DNA from: Promethearchaeota archaeon
GTDB taxonomy: Archaea > Asgardarchaeota > Lokiarchaeia > Sigynarchaeales > SOKP01
Direction of reading: 5' to 3'
DNA: 64,000 nucleotides
Assembly (NCBI GenBank): GCA_013375495.1
Contig: JABXKC010000004.1
Span: forward strand, 175,454 to 239,453
In this document: piece after piece, positions 27,667-36,819 of the stretch
How the letters are laid out: every line of letters begins with the position of its first letter
Numbering within the stretch: the first letter of the stretch is position 1
The notes under the pieces: model-generated
The model's input: the letters and a program-made list of their open reading frames with translations, nothing else
What the model was told of the DNA's origin: nothing
The model's database searches: none
Program-made: the position numbers and the translations under genes

Positions 27667-28929
27667 TTGGAAATTAAAACCGATAATCAAATATTTAGGA
27701 ATTATCTAATCTTTTGGATAGGTCAACTTTTCTCTATCCTGGGTTCAAGTGTAGTCTTTTTTGCATTACAGTGGTGGATAACAGATATTACAGAAGACCC
27801 AATGGCTATTTCCATTACGTTTTTTACCTACGTTGTCTGTATGGCTATTACAGCACCAATCGCAGGTATCATTTCAGATCATTATGACAGAAAAAAAATA
27901 ATATTAATAGCAGATTCACTTCAAGCATTTTCAACTTTGATAATGATTTTAGCCTTCTTATTTAATTTAATGCAATTTTGGAATCTACAAATATTTGTTG
28001 TCATACGAAGTGTTAGTCAAACATTTCACTTCACAACGGAAAATGCAATAATCCCAAGTATGGTGCCAAGAGATAAATTAAGCAGAATAAATGGAATTAA
28101 CTTCTTAGCTACAAGCTTCATAAATGTCATCGGACCTATAATTGGGGGCTTTTTATTATTATTTCTTACTATTCAAGAGGCTTTATGGATAGATATAATA
28201 ACATTCTTAATAGCTGTAATCCCTCTATTGCTAATTGATATACCCAATGTTAAAAAACTTGAGGATAGAGAAAAAAAAATATCTTATAGCCATGCGTTTA
28301 AAGAAGGTTTGAATATTATCCGTGCTATACCTGGACTTCTTAGTATGATGATTGTATTTATGATTATTAACTTTTTGAATCAGCCACGAGGAACATTAAC
28401 CGCTTATTATGTTAAAGTTATACATGGAGGAACTGTATTAGATTTCTCACTAGTTTCCATAGCTTTTAATATTGGTATGCTAATAGGTGGTATTATCACA
28501 GCTTTAAAGAAACATTGGAGTAACAAAATACGTATGATCTTAATAGCATATATAATTGCATCTACAGGATACGCATTATTATCAATGGTACCTATAGGCA
28601 TGTTTCAGTTAATATGGGTTTGCGTAGCTATGGTTGGATTTTCTATGCCTACCATAAATTCACTCTATTATACAATTATCCATTTAAGTATACCTAAAGA
28701 TAAAGTAGGGAGAGCGGTATCAATTGATACAACTTTATCTTTTATTGCAATGCCTTTGGGTACGATAGCATCAGGACCATTAGCTTTAATGATAGGGACT
28801 AACTATCTTTTTCTCATTAGTGCTATTTTATCTATAATAGTTTTAATGTTATTCTATATTTTTTCTAATATTCGAAAGCTTAATGAAGTAAAAGAAACTG
28901 AAGTTAATGAGAAAGATATAATTGACTAA
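27667..28929 (+). CDS. MFS-type multidrug efflux transporter
   Basis: 420 residues from a TTG start, with 12 predicted membrane helices. The loop 2-3 motif reads GIISDHYDRKKIILIADSLQ, the conserved MFS motif A (GxxxDRxxRR/K). The overall pattern resembles MFS_3-type exporters such as EntS and macrolide exporter relatives. Substrate unknown. TATA-like box about 35-45 bases upstream; a short or leaderless mRNA is likely. Confidence 0.88.
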   Translation: MEIKTDNQIFRNYLIFWIGQLFSILGSSVVFFALQWWITDITEDPMAISITFFTYVVCMAITAPIAGIISDHYDRKKIILIADSLQAFSTLIMILAFLFNLMQFWNLQIFVVIRSVSQTFHFTTENAIIPSMVPRDKLSRINGINFLATSFINVIGPIIGGFLLLFLTIQEALWIDIITFLIAVIPLLLIDIPNVKKLEDREKKISYSHAFKEGLNIIRAIPGLLSMMIVFMIINFLNQPRGTLTAYYVKVIHGGTVLDFSLVSIAFNIGMLIGGIITALKKHWSNKIRMILIAYIIASTGYALLSMVPIGMFQLIWVCVAMVGFSMPTINSLYYTIIHLSIPKDKVGRAVSIDTTLSFIAMPLGTIASGPLALMIGTNYLFLISAILSIIVLMLFYIFSNIRKLNEVKETEVNEKDIID

Positions 28930-29406
28930 TACAATATTCAATATTTTTATATTTAACAATTCTGTTAATTAATAATGATTGAATAATTCTAATATTTTTT
29001 AGTTCTATGGATAATAATTCTTTATATTTAGGTACATGAATACTATACTCTAAAAATTGATGTTAATATCATAAGCAGGATAAATAACTTCTTTTCAAAT
29101 GTTAAGAAAGCATTAAAAAATTTATATATGAAAGAGCAAAAATATATTCAAATGAGACTTCTTGTGGAAGAAATTGAAAAAGCATTTGAAGATAAGTTAA
29201 GAGAAAAAATTGAACATAGTATTATCCTCGCAGAAATTCGAGAAGCAAATAAAGATAATATTGACAGTATCATAAATTTGCATGATAAATCATGACATTC
29301 AACTCAATTGATCATATAAAAAACAAAATTTTTTTTTAAGGTATTATTATTCAAGTTGAATAGCAATAAATAATGTATTTAAAAAAATCATTGATAGTGT
29401 TTAGAA
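28930..29406. other. Intergenic region with one possible small ORF
   Basis: 477 bases between the MFS and Cys-cluster genes, both on the plus strand. Apart from the possible 55-codon ORF at 29128-29295 I see only AT-rich sequence. Confidence 0.45.
29128..29295 (+). CDS. Possible small helical protein, 55 aa
   Basis: ATG at 29128, stop TGA at 29293-29295. The product is charged and heptad-like (LVEEIEKAFEDKLREKIEHS), as in a short coiled coil. No ribosome-binding site of note and no family. In this AT-rich background a chance ORF of this length is possible, but the strongly amphipathic composition favours coding. Confidence 0.35.
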   Translation: MKEQKYIQMRLLVEEIEKAFEDKLREKIEHSIILAEIREANKDNIDSIINLHDKS

Positions 29407-30147
29407 ATGACTGAAAATAATAAAAATGAAGAAGATTCAGAAGTTAAAGACGATAATGAAGAAAAAGAGCAATTAGAAGAAGAAACTGAAACAAAACCTG
29501 ATGCCGAAGAACCAAAAGCAAAATTTACTTTTAAATGTACCCGATGTGACAAATGTTGCAAAAATCGAGGGCCTATACCAATTACCTTTTGGGACTTAGA
29601 ATTATGGGCAAGAAATGGTGTTGTAGCTAATTTTTTACCGTATATGGACATATACAGTAAACCGGACGGGGGAATTGATCTAGTTCTTAAACCCCTACCA
29701 CCTCCTCCTAAAGAAGGAGAAGAAGAGAAACCAAAGGATCCATTTGGAACTGTTCCCATCGAGGACTTATTAGAAGTAAAATGTCCCCTCTACAATAAGG
29801 AGAAAAATGAGTGCTTAGTTTACGATAATCGTCCTTTAAGTTGTAGAACTTACCCATTGGAATATGATGGTAAAAATTTTACGGTAGTTGATGTTGAATG
29901 CCCTGGTATTGGCGAAGAGGGCATGACTAAGGACGATTTAAAGGAAATGAGAGATACTGCTAAACAAATGTTTTACGAACTGACTCGTATGAGAATTGCT
30001 TTACCGGTTTTAAGTCAGTTAATTTCACAGAAAGTTATGATGGACCTAATGAGACAAAATATGGAAGCAATGAGTAAAATGAGCGACGAGGATCGGTCAA
30101 AACTTGACGAAATCTTAAAGAAAGATCAGGAACCTCAACCAGAATAA
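29407..30147 (+). CDS. YkgJ-family Cys-cluster protein with acidic N-terminal tail
   Basis: 246 residues. The first 36 are almost entirely Glu/Asp/Lys and disordered. Then CTRCDKCCKNRGP and, further on, CPLYNKEKNECLVYDNRPLS followed by CRTYPL give the family's Cys cluster (CxxCxxCC...C...C...RPxxCRxYP). An internal Pro-rich loop (PLPPPPKEGEEEKPKDP) separates them. The family is predicted to bind zinc or an Fe-S cluster; function in archaea unknown. Compare the shorter homologue at 8611-9228. The macro-domain gene follows after 51 bases on the same strand. Confidence 0.75.
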   Translation: MTENNKNEEDSEVKDDNEEKEQLEEETETKPDAEEPKAKFTFKCTRCDKCCKNRGPIPITFWDLELWARNGVVANFLPYMDIYSKPDGGIDLVLKPLPPPPKEGEEEKPKDPFGTVPIEDLLEVKCPLYNKEKNECLVYDNRPLSCRTYPLEYDGKNFTVVDVECPGIGEEGMTKDDLKEMRDTAKQMFYELTRMRIALPVLSQLISQKVMMDLMRQNMEAMSKMSDEDRSKLDEILKKDQEPQPE

Positions 30148-30198
30148 ATTTTTTTCTTTACTTTTTTAAAAATACTAATATAAGAGAATATCTTTAGG

Positions 30199-30717
30199 AT
30201 GAAAGAGATAATAATAAAAAATTCGATAATAAAGCTAGTTCAAGGAGATATCACAGAAGTAAACACAGATGTTATCGTTAACGCAGCGAATGCTCAGTTA
30301 ATTTTAGGGCGTGGAGTAGCTGGCGCAATTAGAAGTAAAGGTGGATCAATAATCCAAGAAGAATGTGACAAAATAGGAGGTACATTCGTAGGAGGGGCAG
30401 TCATTACTTCGGGAGGAAATTTAAAAGCAAGGCATGTAATTCACGCCGTTGGGCCTCGTATGGGTGAAGGCAATGAAGATACAAAATTAAGGAACGCAGT
30501 CATAAATAGCTTGAGATTAATGGACGAACATAGATTAAAATCTATAGCGTTTCCAGCCATATCTACTGGAATTTTTGGATATCCAATCGATAGATGCGCG
30601 AAAATTATGATCATGACCGCCAAAGAATACCTCACTGGAGAAACTCAAATAAGAGAATTAGTTTTTTGTTTATACTCAAATCCTGATTATGAAGTGTTCA
30701 ATAAGGAATTAAATTGA
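30199..30717 (+). CDS. Macro-domain protein (ADP-ribose or O-acetyl-ADP-ribose hydrolase)
   Basis: 172 residues, a complete single macro domain. LVQGDITEVNTDVIVNAANA is the N-terminal adenine-binding motif, GRGVAGAIRSKGG the phosphate loop, and FPAISTGIFGYPIDRCAKIM the distal-ribose loop. The catalytic-type Asn in VNAAN is present. Such proteins bind or hydrolyse ADP-ribose on proteins, O-acetyl-ADP-ribose or terminal ribose phosphates. No ADP-ribosyltransferase is visible nearby. It may be cotranscribed with the Cys-cluster gene before it. Confidence 0.9.
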   Translation: MKEIIIKNSIIKLVQGDITEVNTDVIVNAANAQLILGRGVAGAIRSKGGSIIQEECDKIGGTFVGGAVITSGGNLKARHVIHAVGPRMGEGNEDTKLRNAVINSLRLMDEHRLKSIAFPAISTGIFGYPIDRCAKIMIMTAKEYLTGETQIRELVFCLYSNPDYEVFNKELN

Positions 30718-31011
30718 ACATAAAACACATAATTTGTATTAAATTGTTTGTACTTGTTTTTAGTACAAATTAGTAAAAAAAAAAAGATTTAAAAATTTGA
30801 AATAGATTATTTTTGTACTCCATTTTTAATCACTTTTTTTCTTTTTTTATTCGTTCTAATATGGAATTAAGGTTTTAGAAACTATTTTCTATATTTTTTC
30901 CTTTTTACAAAAATGTGAAATATTAAATGGCTAACTATAAATTTGTTCTTTGTACCAAAATCTATTCTTAAAAAAATAATAAAAAACAAATGATATAGGT
31001 AGTATATAAAT

Positions 31012-31326
31012 ATGATATTTATTACATATTTCGAAATAAATCCTGATTTTGATCCAGGAGAATTGGCTGAAATTGCTCAAGAGCTTATTAGTAAAAAAGT
31101 GTACCCCGCTGAAGGAGTGAAACAACTTGCATTTTATATTAGTACCTCGGATCTTTGGGGTATTGGTATAGATGAAGCCGACAGCGAAGAAGCTCTCGTG
31201 AGGAATGTTAATATGTGGAGAATTGCTAAACCCGGTTATATTAGATTCATAAAAACCACTCCTGCCTTGGAAGTAATTAAATTGCTCCCAATTATGGTGA
31301 AATTGAAAAAAGAAATAAAAGGGTAA
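31012..31326 (+). CDS. Small conserved alpha/beta protein, 104 aa
   Basis: MIFITYFEINPDFDPGELAE opens a ferredoxin-like alpha/beta fold; later LWGIGIDEADSEEALVRNVN and MWRIAKPGY recall dimeric alpha-beta-barrel (DUF3303-like) proteins. The opposite strand also has an open frame here, but this strand has the better start context and composition. Exact function unknown. Confidence 0.6.
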   Translation: MIFITYFEINPDFDPGELAEIAQELISKKVYPAEGVKQLAFYISTSDLWGIGIDEADSEEALVRNVNMWRIAKPGYIRFIKTTPALEVIKLLPIMVKLKKEIKG

Positions 31327-31584
31327 TAACAAAGAGACTTTCTTTCGTTATCAAGAAGTATTAGTAAACGATTCATAAAAATCAAAAATTTTAATTATCT
31401 TTTTTTTTTGAAGAAAGACGAGATATTTATATCATTTATAATTTTAATCTTAATACTTGATTGTTATAGGACCATTTTAGGAATGGGAAGAGAGAATTTA
31501 TGCATCATATAAATTAACAATTTTATTAAGTGTCAAAAACTTAAAAAAAAAGTAGTAGATAAATATTATTTTAGTGATTTTGAG

Positions 31585-34500
31585 ATGGAGGAAGAAAAAC
31601 CAAGCTTTCGCTACATTAAATTCTTCGACGATGTTCGATCTAATGATGTGGCTATCGTTGGAGGTAAAAACGCTTCTTTGGGAGAGCTTCTTTCGTTTGG
31701 TGTCCCAGTACCATTAGGATTTGCAGTTACAGCTGACGCTTATGATTATATTTTAGAGACTAATTATTTTAGGATTAAAAACGAAGAAATAACATTAAAA
31801 GATTATATTAAACGAGATATTGACAAAATTGCAGAAGAACTTAAAAAAGAGGATATAAAATCGATTCAAAAAGTAGATAAATTCTGCGCTGATATCCGGT
31901 ACGTGATTGAACAAGCAAAAATTCCTGATAGTTTAGCTGATGAAATATTAGAAGCGTATCATATTTTGGTGGATCGAATCGGAAGTGAAAGCACTTTTGC
32001 TATTAGAAGCTCTGCTACTGCAGAAGATTTACCCGACGCCTCCTTTGCTGGTCAACAAGATACACACTTAAATATTTCAGGAGAAAATCAAATTTTAGAA
32101 TACATTCTTAAAGACATGGCCTCAATTTTCACAACTAGAGCAACAATGTATCGAGAAAGAGCTGGTTTCGATCACTTTACTGTTAAACTAAGCGTGGGTG
32201 TCCAAGAAATTGCTGGAGGACTGATTGGAGTTAAATCATCTGGTGTTATGTTTACCGAGGATCCAGATTCGGGAAATCCAAACGTAGTTGTAATTCGAGG
32301 AACTTTTGGTCTTGGGGAACTTATCGTTCAAGGAGCTGAGAAAGGAGACGAGTTTATTGTTTTCAAGCACGGTCCTAAGCTACAAATAATTAGTCGCGAG
32401 TTGGTTAAAAAAGAACAAATGATGATATTTGACTCGGAAAAGGGAGGTACTATTACTCTACCGGTGGAATTAGGAAGACAAAAACAATTTTGTTTAGCTG
32501 AGGACGATGTTAAAATTTTAGCGGAGTACGCCATTAAAATACGAAAACATTACGATCGACCTATGGATATCGAATGGGCATTAGGTAACGACGGGAAAGT
32601 ATATATAGTACAAGCTCGACCTGAAACAGTTCACTCCCAAAAAGGAGATACAGAAGAAATCTATTATTTATTAGAAGATCCTTTAAAACTCACAGACGGT
32701 GGTTTTTTAGTAGAAAATAATGGAACTGCGATAGGTCGTAGAATTGGTTATGGTAAAATCAAGGTAATAGAATCTATTAACGACGCACACCTATTAGAAG
32801 AGGGAGACATTTTAATTACAGAAGAAACCAACCCCGATTGGACGTCTTATATGCAAAACTTGGGAGGGGTTATTACAGAGAAAGGCGGTCCGACGTGTCA
32901 CGCAGCAATCGTTTCCCGAGAGTTGAATATTGCCTCAATAGTCGGAGCAGACAATATAATAGAAAAAATTAAAGAAAAACAACGAGACGGTCTTGAAAGC
33001 GTTACGATTGATTGTAGTGAGGGTAAACCAAGAATATGGCTGAAGGATGTAGAGTACGATTATGACTCCATCGAATTTGCACAACTCCCACACACAAACA
33101 CTCAAGTTTTAGTTAATTTAGGAATTCCAAAAGGCGCTCTTTCGTCCGGTAAGTATCCTGATGGTACGGGTTTAGCCCGATTAGAATTTATAATAAACGA
33201 CGAGATTCGAATTCACCCTAATGCTTTAATTGAATTTGATTCTTTAGTTATGAGGTATGGAGTTTTATTAGATCATAGAAAAAAAATTGAAAATATAAAG
33301 AAAAGCGACTTATATCATAAGGATCCATTTAATAGAGAAATCGTGAAATTAAAGGATACTATTGATACGATCAGAGAAATTACACAAGGATACGAGGATA
33401 AAGAAGAATATTACATAGAAAAATTGGCGGAAGGAATTGCTACAATTGCAGCGGGCGTTTGGAAGGTATTATCTAATGGAGAAATTGGTGAATGTGTAGT
33501 TCGTCTTTCAGATTTTAAAACTAACGAATATGCAAATCTAATTGGAGGATGGATATACGAAAGAGAGGAGAATAATCCAATGCTTGGCTTTAGGGGGTGT
33601 TCACGTTATGTTCATGAAGAATTCCAAGAAGCGTTCATTTTAGAACTGAAAGCAATTAAAAGAGCCCGAGAATGGGGACTAATTAACATAATTCCTATGC
33701 TTCCGTTTTGTAGAAGTCCAGCAGAAGCTAAAAAAATAATAGAAATTATGGAAAGAGAAGGTTTAGTTAGGGGCCAGGATGGTCTTAAAGTCTATGTTAT
33801 GGCTGAGATTCCTTCAAACGTTATTTGTGCAGACATATTCTGCGAATATTTCGATGGATTCAGTATAGGGAGCAACGATCTTACCCAACTAACATATGGC
33901 GTAGGTCGAGACAACGAAAAAATGATTCCATTGATGAATAGTTATGAGTATAATACTAATAGCGAATCTATTAGAAGATCAGTGAGTCATTTAATTGAAA
34001 CCGCCCACGTGCGAAAAAGAAAGGTTGGAATTTGCGGACAAGCCCCTAGTGACGACCCAGAATTCTTAAGATTTTTAGTCAGAAAGGGAATTGATTCTAT
34101 ATCGCTTAATTTTGATACATTCGCTCGTGGACGGATCAATACATGGCGCACTGAAATTATTGAGTCAAAATTAACGGAAGAAAACAAGATAAATACTTAT
34201 AAATTTCTAGATCGGTGCGATAACTTAATAGAAACTATTAGAATACCTCGTGGAAAATTACGAAATATGGTAAGAAAGCAAAGAAAAGAAATAGATAAGA
34301 ACTTGTTAGAAATAACAGAAAAGTTTGATGACATTTTCAAGGAAATTTCTGAAATATCTTACAATTTTATGAAAGATTTAAATCAAGGAGATATTAAGGC
34401 GTTTACTAAGTTATACAACAAATATAACGAAATAATTACTCATTACGACGAAGAAATTCCTAAATTAACGAGAAAAATTCGTGAATTTGGTATATTCTAA
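31585..34500 (+). CDS. ppsA: Phosphoenolpyruvate synthase (pyruvate, water dikinase) with C-terminal helical extension
   Basis: 971 residues, against about 750-820 for typical archaeal enzymes. The N-terminal nucleotide-binding domain has VGGKNASLGELL and SSATAEDLPDASFAGQQDT. The swivelling domain carries the phospho-His: GGPTCHAAIVSREL, His439. The C-terminal PEP/pyruvate barrel has GSNDLTQLTYGVGRD and the Cys motif VGICGQAPSDDPEF with Cys817. About 100 extra residues after the barrel (from about 870) are charged and helical, a feature not seen in standard PpsA. The enzyme makes PEP from pyruvate and ATP for gluconeogenesis. Monocistronic. Confidence 0.93.
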   Translation: MEEEKPSFRYIKFFDDVRSNDVAIVGGKNASLGELLSFGVPVPLGFAVTADAYDYILETNYFRIKNEEITLKDYIKRDIDKIAEELKKEDIKSIQKVDKFCADIRYVIEQAKIPDSLADEILEAYHILVDRIGSESTFAIRSSATAEDLPDASFAGQQDTHLNISGENQILEYILKDMASIFTTRATMYRERAGFDHFTVKLSVGVQEIAGGLIGVKSSGVMFTEDPDSGNPNVVVIRGTFGLGELIVQGAEKGDEFIVFKHGPKLQIISRELVKKEQMMIFDSEKGGTITLPVELGRQKQFCLAEDDVKILAEYAIKIRKHYDRPMDIEWALGNDGKVYIVQARPETVHSQKGDTEEIYYLLEDPLKLTDGGFLVENNGTAIGRRIGYGKIKVIESINDAHLLEEGDILITEETNPDWTSYMQNLGGVITEKGGPTCHAAIVSRELNIASIVGADNIIEKIKEKQRDGLESVTIDCSEGKPRIWLKDVEYDYDSIEFAQLPHTNTQVLVNLGIPKGALSSGKYPDGTGLARLEFIINDEIRIHPNALIEFDSLVMRYGVLLDHRKKIENIKKSDLYHKDPFNREIVKLKDTIDTIREITQGYEDKEEYYIEKLAEGIATIAAGVWKVLSNGEIGECVVRLSDFKTNEYANLIGGWIYEREENNPMLGFRGCSRYVHEEFQEAFILELKAIKRAREWGLINIIPMLPFCRSPAEAKKIIEIMEREGLVRGQDGLKVYVMAEIPSNVICADIFCEYFDGFSIGSNDLTQLTYGVGRDNEKMIPLMNSYEYNTNSESIRRSVSHLIETAHVRKRKVGICGQAPSDDPEFLRFLVRKGIDSISLNFDTFARGRINTWRTEIIESKLTEENKINTYKFLDRCDNLIETIRIPRGKLRNMVRKQRKEIDKNLLEITEKFDDIFKEISEISYNFMKDLNQGDIKAFTKLYNKYNEIITHYDEEIPKLTRKIREFGIF

Positions 34501-34638
34501 TCTTTAGCTGTAAATTTGTTTCTATTAATATGTGTTAATTTTTAAAAATCAAAAAAATTAAATTTCAATGAACATTCCAAAAAATCAATATACCAAGATT
34601 ATTAATTAATTTTTATTTAAACAAAATACTCTGGTGGG

Positions 34639-34926
34639 ATGAGATTGCCAAGGGGTAATGAATTTACGGAAGAAATACTTGATACTTTTGAAAAGGTCGA
34701 CTATTTGTTAAATGGTATGATCAAAGACCGAGGAGTTCCGAGAAACATTAAGCGCGTAGCTCAAAAGGGGATAGATGAATTACAACGTGAAGACGATTCA
34801 CCTGCAGTCCTAGCAAGTAATGTTATGTATATGATTACAGATTTATCCCAAGATGCAAATATTCCGTTCCATTCGCGCACTACAATATATCGGATAATTT
34901 CTTTATTAGAAAATATAAAAGACTAA
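34639..34926 (+). CDS. UPF0147 family protein
   Basis: 95 residues. DRGVPRNIKRVAQKGIDELQ and DLSQDANIPFHSRTTIYRII match the archaeal UPF0147 pattern (DxxVPRNIRRAA...L...DPNMPxHARTxIW). The family is small, helical, archaea-wide and of unknown function. The ATG at 34639 follows TGGTGGG, a fair ribosome-binding run. The tRNA-Pro gene begins 73 bases after its stop on the same strand. Confidence 0.85.
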   Translation: MRLPRGNEFTEEILDTFEKVDYLLNGMIKDRGVPRNIKRVAQKGIDELQREDDSPAVLASNVMYMITDLSQDANIPFHSRTTIYRIISLLENIKD

Positions 34927-34998
34927 TATATCTTCTTTTTGATTTCCCCTATTTATTAGTAGTAAATAGTTTTCCTATTCAACTATCGATTTTGTATC

Positions 34999-35099
34999 GG
35001 GAAGGTAGTCTAGCCTGGAATGATACTGAGCTTTTTAGGTCTCAGCGTTAATCTCGGTTCGGAACTGAGAGGTCGGGGGTTCAAGTCCCCCCTTTCCCA
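34999..35099 (+). tRNA. tRNA-Pro (anticodon CGG), interrupted by an apparent 27-base intron
   Basis: The acceptor stem GGGAAGG (34999-35005) pairs with CTTTCCC (35092-35098), with A as discriminator. D arm 35008-35024. The T arm is GGGGG-TTCAAGT-CCCCC (35075-35091). The only 5-bp anticodon arm with a 7-base loop just before a 5-base variable region is CTCGG-TTCGGAA-CTGAG (35053-35069), giving anticodon CGG at 35060-35062. This leaves 27 extra bases between A26 (35025) and C27 (35053). CCA is not encoded. Amino-acid identity and fold are well supported; exact splice points are not. Confidence 0.85.
35026..35052 (+). other. Putative tRNA intron at the D-arm/anticodon-arm junction (position 26/27)
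   Basis: These 27 bases contain their own hairpin, CTGAG-CTTTTTAGGT-CTCAG (35026-35045), followed by CGTTAAT. The usual archaeal tRNA intron site is 37/38, one base 3' of the anticodon; here the anticodon loop itself is uninterrupted. Because CT begins both the intron and the following exon, the boundary can slide by two bases. Removal would need a relaxed bulge-helix-bulge recognised by the splicing endonuclease. Confidence 0.65.
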
Positions 35100-35234
35100 T
35101 TCTTCTAAGGTAATCTTGAAAGGAAGTCGATAATTTGAACATATTCAATCTAAAAAGCGTTAATATTTATATTTTTATCCCATAATTATATTAAGAAATT
35201 TTCAATATTATGTTTAAATTAACATCGCCTTACT

Positions 35235-36272
35235 ATGGAAGCAAAAATAATAAAAGGTATATTATATACTGAATTGGACGAGGAAGTTGGACCAAATCCA
35301 TTTGTATGGCTAGGAGAAATACCACAATCGAGCAGGCTTCACATTAGTGTTAAAACAATTACAGTTTTATCAGGAGAAAGTGGACTTATCCCAGAATCAT
35401 TAGTAATTCTTCCATTTCCTTCTTTAACTCTAAAGGGTTTAATAAAATATGTTAAATGGAACGATGAAGCGAGGAGAGGCGGAATTGGGCAAGGAGCAAT
35501 TACTCTACTATTTAAGGAATCTGATGATGTTATCTTTTATAAATATTTGAATTATTTTAATACTCCATTTGAAGATGTAGCTGAAAAAATTGCCTACTTA
35601 CAAAAATCAAAAGCCCCAAGAGAAAATTATATAGATACTTTGAACGATCTTTCTCTCACGATTGATCAATTTTTAAATGAATTTAAAAATAATGAGATTG
35701 CCGAGGAAAGTACTAAAGCTTTTCCTGATCAAAAAATCAAAGAAGCTAATTTAATTAACTACAAGTTTAAAATAGTTATCTGTGGTGATCCTTCTGTTGG
35801 AAAATCCTCCTTGATACTTAGATTTACCAATAACGCGTTTCGAAGGCATTATATTCCAACTCTAGGGGTACACGTTTCGGATAAGATATTTCAGATCAAA
35901 GATTCTTATATTCAGCTCGTACTCTGGGATATTGCAGGACAACAGAAATTTCAAACTATGAGGCAACAATTTTATTTAGGATCTGACGGTTTATTCCTTA
36001 TTTTTGATTTGTCAAAACCAAACTCGCTAGAAAGCGTTTCAAATTGGTATTTCGATATTCAAAATCAATTAAAAGATAGACCGGCTTTAACGGGTTATGT
36101 TATTGGAAATAAAAAAGATTTAACTCATGATAATGATAGTATTTCAGAAAAAGGTTCTGATCTTGCGAGGTATCTTAACCTCGAATACATTGAAACTTCC
36201 GCTTTAACTGGTGAAAATGTTGAGAGAGCGTTCTATACTATAGCAGAAACGCTTTATAATGCATTAAAGTAG
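35235..36272 (+). CDS. Longin-like domain fused to Rab-like small GTPase (paralogue)
   Basis: 345 residues, aligning end to end with the protein at 286-1335. Longin-like residues 1-130 (IIKGILYTELDEEVGPNPFV); G1 GDPSVGKS 184-191, switch PTLG 208-211, G3 WDIAGQ 231-236, G4 NKKD 292-295. All catalytic residues are present. No prenylation Cys at the C-terminus. It lies alone downstream of the tRNA gene, with a small hairpin 19 bases after the stop. Confidence 0.9.
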   Translation: MEAKIIKGILYTELDEEVGPNPFVWLGEIPQSSRLHISVKTITVLSGESGLIPESLVILPFPSLTLKGLIKYVKWNDEARRGGIGQGAITLLFKESDDVIFYKYLNYFNTPFEDVAEKIAYLQKSKAPRENYIDTLNDLSLTIDQFLNEFKNNEIAEESTKAFPDQKIKEANLINYKFKIVICGDPSVGKSSLILRFTNNAFRRHYIPTLGVHVSDKIFQIKDSYIQLVLWDIAGQQKFQTMRQQFYLGSDGLFLIFDLSKPNSLESVSNWYFDIQNQLKDRPALTGYVIGNKKDLTHDNDSISEKGSDLARYLNLEYIETSALTGENVERAFYTIAETLYNALK

Positions 36273-36290
36273 GATGCATGCTATTATGAT

Positions 36291-36310
36291 CGTGAAAGAT
36301 TAATTTCACG
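36291..36310. terminator. 7-bp inverted repeat after GTPase gene
   Basis: CGTGAAA (36291-36297), six-base loop, TTTCACG (36304-36310), starting 19 bases after the stop at 36272. No T-run follows at once. It may end transcription or bind a regulator. Confidence 0.35.
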
Positions 36311-36407
36311 CTAATTTATATATACGGTTGTAGTACTGGGATGATATCTATATAATACTGCATTCGCCCTTACAAAATTTTTCGAATATTTTAGAGAAGT
36401 AAAATAG

Positions 36408-36731
36408 TTATAAACCTATAATCTCTTTTAATTCAGTTGGTTCATTTCCTTCGTCAACTGTCACAATTCTAAAATCAACACCATATCTATCTCTAATGTT
36501 AGGCGCGTTCTGAGTAGCAATAAATTTCTTTCTAATACTCGCATTCTCGCCCATCCATATCCAGATATCTTTATCTATAGGGTCTACAATTATGAAAATT
36601 GAGAATGAATCAAATATTGTGTGAATATCACCATCAATATCTTCAATTTCTCTAAAATCTTCGTTTTCCTCATCTATTTCAAATAATAGAAATTGTTCTT
36701 CTAAAACATTCATATGATTTCCCGTGATCAA
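36408..36731 (-). CDS. Gelsolin-like single-domain mini-protein
   Basis: 107 residues, likely starting at Met7 if the ATG nearest the ribosome-binding region is used. The core reads FSIFIIVDPIDKDIWIWMGE, NASIRKKFIATQNAPNIRDR, VDFRIVTVDEGNEPTELKEI. This is the gelsolin-domain sequence order (strand, then IYVWxGKxAS, a helix with repeated Ala, then VxxVxEGxExxxF). Asgard archaea are known to encode gelsolin-like proteins that act on actin. One domain alone could bind actin monomers or filaments, or be a membrane-trafficking accessory as the Sec23/24 gelsolin module is. The homology is by pattern only. Confidence 0.6.
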   Translation of the reverse strand: MITGNHMNVLEEQFLLFEIDEENEDFREIEDIDGDIHTIFDSFSIFIIVDPIDKDIWIWMGENASIRKKFIATQNAPNIRDRYGVDFRIVTVDEGNEPTELKEIIGL

Positions 36732-36819
36732 ACTTTACAAAAAAGTACAAATAACATTTATGCAATTCTGTTTTATAAGCTTTATCATGTGATTACATAA
36801 TTTGAGAAGAAATTCAATC

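Noticed and set aside
30931..31332. Minus-strand ORF of 133 codons
   Set aside because: It mirrors the plus-strand gene at 31012-31326 and is Phe/His/Tyr-rich as expected of an antisense shadow; the plus-strand frame has a better start and a plausible alpha/beta fold.
34999..35099. A class II tRNA (Leu or Ser) with a long variable arm and no intron
   Set aside because: The alternative anticodon arm CTGAG...CTCAG has a 10-base loop, and the 3' hairpin has a perfect 7-base anticodon loop with CGG next to a 5-base variable region; the Pro reading is simpler.
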